NCBI GenBank assembly: GCA_021778575.1
Contig: JAJYCH010000219.1
Coordinates: 1 to 7,464, forward strand
Direction of reading: 5' to 3'
From: Planctomycetota bacterium
Lineage (GTDB): Bacteria; Planctomycetota; Planctomycetia; Isosphaerales; Isosphaeraceae
Length of the DNA stretch: 7,464 nt
This document shows positions 1 to 4,800 of the stretch, piece by piece. The notes beneath the pieces were generated by a model. The model was not told the origin of the DNA, did not search any database, and saw nothing but the letters and a program-made list of their open reading frames with translations. Position numbers and translations under genes: made by a program. Within the stretch, counting starts at the first letter, position 1. Each line of letters opens with the position of its first letter.

Positions 1-386
1 AGTCCCGAATTCATCTTCGCCACGGAGACGTTAAAGACCTGGATTCCGTTTCTCAGACCACCCACGAACATCGATAGTCCGAGACCCAGCAACAGGTTGC
101 CAATAATCGAGCCGGTGATCGATGCCTTGACGATCCCAACCAGACCTTGCCGGAGAGCGAAAAAACTGATGATGATCTCGGGAGCATTTCCCAGGCTGGC
201 GTTGAGCAATCCGCCGTAGGTAGCACCCATGTAAGTCGAAAGTGCTTCCGTAGCGTCGCCCATCAGACCGGCGAGTGGGATCAAAGCCAGGGCCGAGCAC
301 ACGAAGACCAGAACTGGGTTGGCTTCGAACCAGTTCAAGAACAAGGCGACCGGGATGAACAGCAGGAGAAGATAGATCTTCCGCAA
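1..386 (-). CDS. cax: Ca2+/H+ antiporter (CAX/ChaA type), N-terminal part
   Basis: This is the first 128 codons of a cation/proton antiporter of the CaCA superfamily, which uses the proton gradient to move Ca2+ across the inner membrane; the rest lies beyond the left edge. Seen: four hydrophobic segments at about residues 4-20, 24-43, 67-86 and 88-110, and the conserved first alpha-repeat at residues 58-70 (Gly-Gly-Leu-Leu-Asn-Ala-Ser, then Gly-Asn-Ala-Pro-Glu). A Gly-Ser-Ile-Ile-Gly-Asn-Leu-Leu-Leu stretch follows at 92-100, typical of this family. The start is a TTG at 384-386: it is the only NTG codon between the upstream in-frame stop and the conserved region, and a GGAGGAG ribosome binding site sits 8 bases before it. 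It lies 134 bases after the 99-residue gene, a wider gap than elsewhere in the operon, so it may have its own promoter. Confidence 0.9.
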   Translation of the reverse strand, partial: MRKIYLLLLFIPVALFLNWFEANPVLVFVCSALALIPLAGLMGDATEALSTYMGATYGGLLNASLGNAPEIIISFFALRQGLVGIVKASITGSIIGNLLLGLGLSMFVGGLRNGIQVFNVSVAKMNSG

Positions 387-520
387 GTGCCTGGCTCCTC
401 CGGGATCGGGGCGGGGTGAGAGATCGGCTGGTAAAGCCTGACCCGATCACAACCAGAGCATACGAATCCTGAACGCCAAGGTAAGACTTTCGTCAGAAAT
501 TTTCATGGTTTTCGTTAAAT
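387..520. other. 134-base gap before cax, no clear promoter or terminator
   Basis: This is the longest gap between genes in the window. Its right end, next to the stop codon of the 99-residue gene, is A/T-rich and holds the self-complementary hexamer AAATTT twice, about 20 bases apart (497-502 and 517-522). A six-base A/T-only stem is too weak to call a terminator. I found no convincing -35/-10 pair and no G/C-rich hairpin followed by a T run. A promoter for the antiporter here is plausible only because of the spacing. Confidence 0.4.
395..401 (-). promoter_or_regulatory. Shine-Dalgarno site fixing the TTG start of cax
   Basis: GGAGGAG on the minus strand lies 8 bases before the TTG codon. 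It is close to a perfect anti-16S match, and it settles the start because no ATG or GTG is in frame between the upstream TGA and the first membrane helix. Confidence 0.8.
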
Positions 521-820
521 TTAGACCTTTGATGGATAACGATTTTCCAGATCGTTGACAAATCGAATGATCTGACGCATTCCCTCCTGATGCAATCGGG
601 GAAACCGATTGGCCAGCTTCCGGTCCACCTTTGCGAACGCTTTCGGAAACAGGACCAAACCCCCCAGCACCAGGAATGGGGCGCCAACCGGCCCAGGCAG
701 CAACACCCCACCCAATCCCGCCACCATCAACAGAACGCCCAGTTCTTTGGGTAACGATTCGAGCGCGACTCCATCGGCGAATGATCTTGTCGGCTTGTCG
801 AGGATGGTCGAGTCCTCCAT
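521..820 (-). CDS. Small two-helix membrane protein, tandem paralogue 2 (99 aa)
   Basis: Function not recognised. Residues 23-57 form a hydrophobic hairpin: Leu-Pro-Lys-Glu-Leu-Gly-Val-Leu-Leu, a turn with Leu-Pro-Gly-Pro-Val-Gly-Ala-Pro, then a Gly-Gly-Leu-Val-Leu helix. A basic amphipathic tail follows (Pro-Lys-x-Phe-x-Lys-Val, Arg-Phe-Pro, Met-Arg-Gln, and Arg-Tyr-Pro near the end). It matches the upstream 112-residue protein without gaps over 74 positions, 43 identical by hand count. The Pro-Gly-Pro turn between two helices recalls small PGPGW or DUF454-type membrane proteins, but this is only a resemblance. I chose the ATG at 820, which has GGAG 7 bases upstream; the ATG at 877 would overlap the previous gene, has no ribosome binding site and adds 19 residues with no counterpart in the paralogue. 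Last small gene before the cax gap. Confidence 0.75.
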   Translation of the reverse strand: MEDSTILDKPTRSFADGVALESLPKELGVLLMVAGLGGVLLPGPVGAPFLVLGGLVLFPKAFAKVDRKLANRFPRLHQEGMRQIIRFVNDLENRYPSKV

Positions 821-827
821 GGAACGG

Positions 828-831
828 CTCC
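828..831 (-). promoter_or_regulatory. Shine-Dalgarno site deciding the 820 start
   Basis: GGAG on the minus strand lies 7 bases before the ATG at 818-820. The competing in-frame ATG at 875-877 has no purine-rich stretch before it, so this site favours the shorter 99-residue product. Confidence 0.6.
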
Positions 832-857
832 GTTGTGGGAATTCGAGCGAATGGGAA

Positions 858-1196
858 TCAAACCGGCTTGGAGTCATTCAAGGGATAACGCTGGGCCAGA
901 TCACCGAGAAACCGACCGACCTGGCGCATGCTCTGGCGATGGGTGTCGGGAAATCGACCCTGAAACCAGTTCTCGACCTTGCCGAAGGTCTTGGGCCAGA
1001 GCACCAGGCCCCCCGCGATCAACGCGGGGGCTCCGGCGATCCCCGGCAGGACGACACCAAGCACACCGACCGAGGCGAGTAACACCCCCAACTCCTTGGG
1101 AAGGTCGGCGAGCGTGGGCAGACCGTCGCTCGTCGCGGACGAATCTGCTGGAATGGGTACAGAGGATTGCAATTCAAGGGTTTCCGGAGCGATCAT
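858..1196 (-). CDS. Small two-helix membrane protein, tandem paralogue 1 (112 aa)
   Basis: Function not recognised. Residues 1-28 are a polar, probably flexible leader. Residues 32-66 are two hydrophobic helices joined by a Leu-Pro-Gly-Ile-Ala-Gly-Ala-Pro turn. Residues 68-105 are a basic amphipathic segment ending in Arg-Tyr-Pro. It is the closest relative of the next gene (43 of 74 identical, ungapped), so the pair arose by duplication. The identical parts are the start of helix 1, the Pro-Gly turn, the Gly-Gly-Leu-Val-Leu of helix 2 and the Arg-Phe-Pro, Met-Arg-Gln and Arg-Tyr-Pro positions, which suggests that both copies keep one fold and role. The start is the ATG at 1196 with GAGGAA 9 bases upstream. 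It begins 21 bases after the stop of the degenerate ATPase, so the two are almost certainly co-transcribed. An accessory subunit of the ATPase system is an inference from context. Confidence 0.8.
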   Translation of the reverse strand: MIAPETLELQSSVPIPADSSATSDGLPTLADLPKELGVLLASVGVLGVVLPGIAGAPALIAGGLVLWPKTFGKVENWFQGRFPDTHRQSMRQVGRFLGDLAQRYPLNDSKPV

Positions 1197-1217
1197 CGGC
1201 GGCGGTTCCTCGTTGTC

Positions 1218-3632
1218 TTAACCAGCGCGGCGCGGTTGGCCAGCTCCGGGGGGGACGATGGATTCGAGTCCCCGAAGGGCATCGGAAGCTCGACGATAAA
1301 GTCCGAGTGTCCCAAGATTGCTGAGCATCACCGCCGTCATTCCCGTGAATCCGAACAGGAATGCACCGGCGACGCAGACGAGATTAGGCAAGAGGATCAA
1401 CTGTTGGGCCTGCTGGACCCGCGAGGCATGGGTACGCGAGATCGCAAGCAGTTCCCCCAGTGGCTCGAAGCTGGGACGCTGCATCAACAAGGCTGCGGGG
1501 TCGGATTCAAGATCGCCAGCTCTTCCCCACGACAGGGAAACATGCGCCTGAGCGGCAACCTTGGGGTCGCTCCGGCAGTCCCCCAGATAGGCAACCTTGA
1601 CCCCTCGATTCCGACAGGCCTTGAGGAACTCGGCGGTATCCTCGGTCCGGAAGTCGCCGCGAAACATCTCCACGCCAAGCGACCGGGCCAATCCGGAGAT
1701 CTCCGAGTTGGGTCGCGACGAGACGAGAGCGAACGGTAGATTCATGCTCCGTCGGACCTCTTCGATCACCGAGGCCGCGACGAGTCTCTGGGTCGCGCGA
1801 AATTCGATCCGACCGACAATCGCGCCATCAACTTCGACGAGCAAAGGCGTCGTCGGGACCGACGACAGATCGGCATCCATCACCCGGATCTTGTGCTTGC
1901 CGTGGCTGACGGTGACCCCTCGTCCGAAGTCGACCGCTTCGAGGTTTAACAGGTGAATTTTACGCTCGCGGCAAGCTTCGCTCAACGAGCGTGCCCGATC
2001 ATCAACCATGTGGCGCAACGCGCTGGCGGCATAGCGGAGCAGGGTCGGTTCGGGAAGATGAGTCTCGATCTTGGTGACCACAAGCTCGTTCTGCGTGAGC
2101 AGGGGATGGTCGGCGATCACGAACAGGTTGACCTGAGCCAGTCGTTCGAGGGCATCCGGGTCGCGGGCGACAATTCCCAGTTGGGCGCAGAGAGCCACGT
2201 TGTGGAGTGTTTCGAGCGGAACGGCGAGACCCGGTCCCGTCGCGTAGTCGGGACGAAGGATCGCACCGACAGTCAGCAGATCGCCTGCCAGAAGCCCGAT
2301 CCCGGCCGTCGCGAGGGTCGGCCCGACGGCCCGGGTCGCGAACGCCTCGGACCGGATCGTCGGAGCCATTGGACCAGGAGCGGGACTGGTCGCCGCCACC
2401 AGAATCCGGCGGATCGATGCCGCCCGCGTCGCTTCACCGACTCGGGTCACCTCGAAATGGAACCCGCCCGAGAGGACCGTCGAACCGGCAAGGATCGGGT
2501 CGTCCAGTTTTTTGCGGACGATCCCATCGATCCCTCTCACGCCACGCTCATCAATCACCCCTTCGCCGCCGAAGATCCGGCCGTCGGCGGGAACGGTTTC
2601 GCCCGCCGAGACGATCAGCCGATCGCCGACCTGTAACCGTCCCACAGTGACGAGAACTTCAGCGCCGCTGGGTGTTATCAGTCGAGCCATCATCGCATCC
2701 GACCTCGACGATTCGAGAAGCCGGCTGCGCTCGGTCGCCAGCTCGACCCGGAATCGCCGATGCCAGAACCGGAAGCACCAGGTCATCAGTGCCGACGCGA
2801 GAAACTGGCCGCTCAACAAGGTTGTCGCGATGATGGTCAGGTAGAGGACCGGCAGTCCCAGGCGCTTCTGGCTCAACTGGATCAAGGCGGCCTTGAAGGT
2901 CCGGACATTGGTCGCGATCAGTAAAGCACCACTGATCGGCAACAGAATCGGGAAAGCGAACTCACCGATGGCCGCCACGCCCAGCGTCAAGTTAGCCACG
3001 CCAAAGCGAACCGGCGTGGTCGAGTAACCATCGGAAATTCTTGGCAAAGGTTCGCGAATGACCAGCTCGGCCAGGCTCAAGAGAACCCGGCTGGTGATCA
3101 CTTCGGGATCATAACGAACCACGAGAAGCCCCGACCGCTCGCTGGGTGTCACGAATCGAACGCCGGGCTGGCCACGGAAATGCCGGACGATCCGGCTGGC
3201 CACGATAGGATCGTCGCGCAAGGCTTCATGGCGAATCCGAAGTCGTCCCGGTTCGTCGTGAATGACTTCCCAGGTCGAAAGTGTTGAGCCGTGGCGATGA
3301 ACCGAGAACTTCGAGGATGTTGGAAGCTTCGGGATGCCGACGGCGGGCAAGGTCGCCGGATCACTCCGGAGAACGGCCGCGAGCCGCCCGAGGAGCTGCG
3401 CGACGTCCCCGGGAAGTGTCAACCCATGCCGGAGGGTTCCCGTCCGGGTCGAGCAATCGACTTCCACCGCTCGAATCTCGGCGATCGAGAAGACCCGCGC
3501 CAGAAATCGAGTGCAAAGCTCGTGTTCCGCCAGACGGAACGTGATCTCGTCGCGAATCCGGATGGCCCCGGGAACGAGCGCGATCGGGCTCGTCGCTGGT
3601 CGTGGCTCGGGAGTGATCCGGGATTCGTTCAC
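1218..3632 (-). CDS. Degenerate (catalytically dead) P-type ATPase paralogue with HMA-like N-terminal domains
   Basis: An 804-residue homologue of the intact ATPase at 4775-7024. Residues 20-90 look like a degenerate HMA-type ferredoxin fold. Residues 121-192 are a second HMA2-like domain (Glu-Pro-Gly-Arg-Leu-Arg-Ile-Arg, later Val-Val-Arg-Tyr-Asp-Pro). Membrane helices fall at about 208-243, 260-290, 436-485 and 743-775. The catalytic motifs are gone. The phosphorylation motif (Asp-Lys-Thr-Gly-Thr in the partner) aligns ungapped with Ala507-Asp-His-Pro-Leu. Thr-Gly-Glu-Ser becomes Arg-Gly-Ile-Asp (366-369). His-Pro becomes Asp-Asp (544-545). Gly-Asp-Gly-Ile-Asn-Asp-Ser becomes Gly-Asp-Cys-Arg-Ser-Asp-Pro (684-690). 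Around TM4 the two proteins share 16 of 34 residues. The frame is open for 804 codons, so this is not a decaying pseudogene. The start is GTG, the only NTG between the upstream stop and the domain, with GAGG 5 bases before it. A non-pumping partner of the active ATPase is inferred. Confidence 0.88.
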   Translation of the reverse strand: MNESRITPEPRPATSPIALVPGAIRIRDEITFRLAEHELCTRFLARVFSIAEIRAVEVDCSTRTGTLRHGLTLPGDVAQLLGRLAAVLRSDPATLPAVGIPKLPTSSKFSVHRHGSTLSTWEVIHDEPGRLRIRHEALRDDPIVASRIVRHFRGQPGVRFVTPSERSGLLVVRYDPEVITSRVLLSLAELVIREPLPRISDGYSTTPVRFGVANLTLGVAAIGEFAFPILLPISGALLIATNVRTFKAALIQLSQKRLGLPVLYLTIIATTLLSGQFLASALMTWCFRFWHRRFRVELATERSRLLESSRSDAMMARLITPSGAEVLVTVGRLQVGDRLIVSAGETVPADGRIFGGEGVIDERGVRGIDGIVRKKLDDPILAGSTVLSGGFHFEVTRVGEATRAASIRRILVAATSPAPGPMAPTIRSEAFATRAVGPTLATAGIGLLAGDLLTVGAILRPDYATGPGLAVPLETLHNVALCAQLGIVARDPDALERLAQVNLFVIADHPLLTQNELVVTKIETHLPEPTLLRYAASALRHMVDDRARSLSEACRERKIHLLNLEAVDFGRGVTVSHGKHKIRVMDADLSSVPTTPLLVEVDGAIVGRIEFRATQRLVAASVIEEVRRSMNLPFALVSSRPNSEISGLARSLGVEMFRGDFRTEDTAEFLKACRNRGVKVAYLGDCRSDPKVAAQAHVSLSWGRAGDLESDPAALLMQRPSFEPLGELLAISRTHASRVQQAQQLILLPNLVCVAGAFLFGFTGMTAVMLSNLGTLGLYRRASDALRGLESIVPPGAGQPRRAG

Positions 3633-3637
3633 GTGGA

Positions 3638-3641
3638 CCTC
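3638..3641 (-). promoter_or_regulatory. Shine-Dalgarno site for the GTG start of the degenerate ATPase
   Basis: GAGG on the minus strand lies 5 bases before the GTG at 3630-3632. Reading upstream in the same frame reaches a TGA without meeting another ATG, GTG or TTG, so this GTG is the start. Confidence 0.6.
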
Positions 3642-3683
3642 GGAGGGATCGTCAGACCCCGGAATGGGAGAGATCAGAGTTCA

Positions 3684-3890
3684 TCAGACATGGGCGATAA
3701 AACTGTAGGGCTTGAGCTGGCCGCTCTCGACCATGTTTTCGAGCGCCACGGCGATCCGGCTCTCTTGCTTGTCGAATGTGTTGAAGATCGAATGAAGTTT
3801 CTTGCGACGGCGGTCGACCTCGACCCCGAAGTAGATTGCGGAGACTCCAAGAACCAGGATCAGGGCAATCGGCAGTTCCTCACCTTGCAT
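3684..3890 (-). CDS. 68-residue single-helix membrane protein
   Basis: Function not recognised. Residues 7-23 are one hydrophobic helix preceded by two acidic residues. Arg-Arg-Arg-Lys-Lys at 27-31 follows directly, so the positive-inside rule predicts an outside N-terminus and a cytoplasmic C-terminus. Residues 32-60 look helical and polar. The ATG at 3890 has AGGAG 8 bases upstream. It lies 29 bases after the 172-residue gene and 51 bases before the degenerate ATPase, in the same direction, which supports it as a real gene despite its size. Small single-helix proteins beside P-type ATPases are often accessory or regulatory subunits (KdpF beside the Kdp pump is the classic case). The same role here is inferred from position and shape alone. 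Confidence 0.7.
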   Translation of the reverse strand: MQGEELPIALILVLGVSAIYFGVEVDRRRKKLHSIFNTFDKQESRIAVALENMVESGQLKPYSFIAHV

Positions 3891-3919
3891 GGCGGTCGCT
3901 CCTGGAGAGTGAAAAGTGT

Positions 3920-4438
3920 TCAGACGATCTCGGGGGTCGCCTCGCGGAGAATCTTGATCATTCCATCGAATCCTTCCCGATGCAACTCACGACGGATATC
4001 ACGATCGAGGTTGCGCGAGTGGCGATGCATGACGATGAATCGGAAAAATTCCTGAAGCCGGCTCATCGCCTGCTCGGGATGCTTGAGCATCCCCAGCGCC
4101 AGTCGAAAACCTTTGTAGGTCCGGGCTCCGTCGGCGTCCGATGCGAACAGGTCATAAACGAGAACGATCGGGTCGTGACCGATCTCGTAGGGAGCATAAC
4201 GCAGGACTTCGACGGACTGCTCGGGGCTGAGGATGAACAACAGGTCGTGCGGGTTGTGATTGTGGAGAAGCCGCGGAAAGTGCTTCTGCACCAGCTTCGA
4301 GACACCCTCGTTCCAGCCGGTATCGATCAAAAAAAAGTTGAACCTCTGCGCGTTCTCGCTTAATAACTTCGGGCATTCCTTGCTTCTCATGTCGATTTCG
4401 AGGTGGAACTCGGAGTCTTCCCTTTTCTCATCGTCCAT
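3920..4438 (-). CDS. Uncharacterised soluble protein (172 aa)
   Basis: No family recognised. The protein is soluble and looks alpha/beta. The N-terminus (1-20) is highly charged. Residues 33-39 form a strand (Phe-Asn-Phe-Phe-Leu-Ile-Asp), residues 43-58 a helix, residues 66-70 a strand (Leu-Leu-Phe-Ile-Leu) and residues 91-97 another strand (Ile-Val-Leu-Val-Tyr-Asp-Leu). The C-terminal half is mainly helical and basic, with His-Arg-His at 138-140. There are eight histidines and a single cysteine (Cys22), so a redox Cys-x-x-Cys site is ruled out. A thioredoxin-like or nucleotide-binding fold is possible but not shown. The ATG at 4438 has AGGAG 9 bases upstream. It sits mid-operon between two other unknown genes, so a cytoplasmic partner of the pump system is the simplest reading. 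Confidence 0.75.
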   Translation of the reverse strand: MDDEKREDSEFHLEIDMRSKECPKLLSENAQRFNFFLIDTGWNEGVSKLVQKHFPRLLHNHNPHDLLFILSPEQSVEVLRYAPYEIGHDPIVLVYDLFASDADGARTYKGFRLALGMLKHPEQAMSRLQEFFRFIVMHRHSRNLDRDIRRELHREGFDGMIKILREATPEIV

Positions 4439-4485
4439 CGTCGCGAACTCCTGGATTGCTCAGGGGCAGCGGGTCGCTTGTTGAT

Positions 4486-4800
4486 TCAAAGACCCAGATC
4501 AACGGCAATTGACTCGATGAACGCCACGGCTTGCTTGCGGTTGGCGTCCGAGGCCAGCATTCGCGCGGCGAGCGAGAGTTCGGCATCGACGACCATGCGC
4601 TCGTCGGCCGTGAAGTTCACGATGAACGACAGGAGCGGAGAACTGATCGTAAAGCGCGGATGAGTCTGATGCCATTTCATCTGGGTCGGAATCGGGATCT
4701 CGTGGCGCCGACGTTGATATTCCGACTCGATCGCCCGTCGCGTTTCGTCATCGAGCGGGCGTCGGAGCCGGCGTTCAAACAGTTTTTCGGTCCGGGGCAT
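4486..4800 (-). CDS. Uncharacterised small soluble protein (104 aa)
   Basis: No family firmly recognised. Residues 1-33 are strongly basic and probably helical (Glu-Arg-Arg-Leu-Arg-Arg, later Gln-Arg-Arg-Arg-His). Residues 48-75 look like three beta strands (around Arg-Phe-Thr-Ile, Phe-Ile-Val-Asn-Phe and Met-Val-Val-Asp-Ala). Residues 75-104 form one or two helices ending in Asp-Leu-Gly-Leu. The strand-then-helix ending faintly recalls the C-terminus of PHA_gran_rgn proteins, too weak to name it. Its ATG at 4800 lies 26 bases inside the 3' end of the ATPase gene in another frame, with GAGG 7 bases upstream, so translation of the two is probably coupled. That overlap is the best evidence that its job is tied to the ATPase. 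Confidence 0.75.
   Translation of the reverse strand: MPRTEKLFERRLRRPLDDETRRAIESEYQRRRHEIPIPTQMKWHQTHPRFTISSPLLSFIVNFTADERMVVDAELSLAARMLASDANRKQAVAFIESIAVDLGL

Noticed and set aside
31..450. A 139-codon minus-strand frame at the left edge
   Set aside because: It is the wrong frame over cax. The true frame shows conserved antiporter motifs and membrane helices, while this one is Arg/Ser-rich without structure.
497..522. The two AAATTT hexamers as a terminator stem
   Set aside because: The six-base stem is A/T-only with no G/C pairing and no clean T tract after it, so it is too weak to call.
821..877. A 118-residue version of the last small membrane protein starting at 877
   Set aside because: The upstream ATG has no ribosome binding site and lies inside the previous gene. 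The added residues have no match in the paralogue, whereas the ATG at 820 has GGAG at good spacing.
1218..3632. Reading the second ATPase as an ordinary active pump or as a decaying pseudogene
   Set aside because: All catalytic motifs are replaced, which rules out a standard pump. An uninterrupted 804-codon frame with ribosome binding site, helices and domains argues against decay.
3291..4055. A 254-codon open frame on the plus strand
   Set aside because: It runs antisense to the degenerate ATPase and two small genes, has no recognisable protein features and spans the real gene boundaries.
521..4438. A shared Leu-His-x-Glu-Gly stretch near the C-termini of the 172- and 99-residue proteins
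   Set aside because: Only about six scattered identities over a short helix and nothing elsewhere in the two proteins; it is most likely chance.
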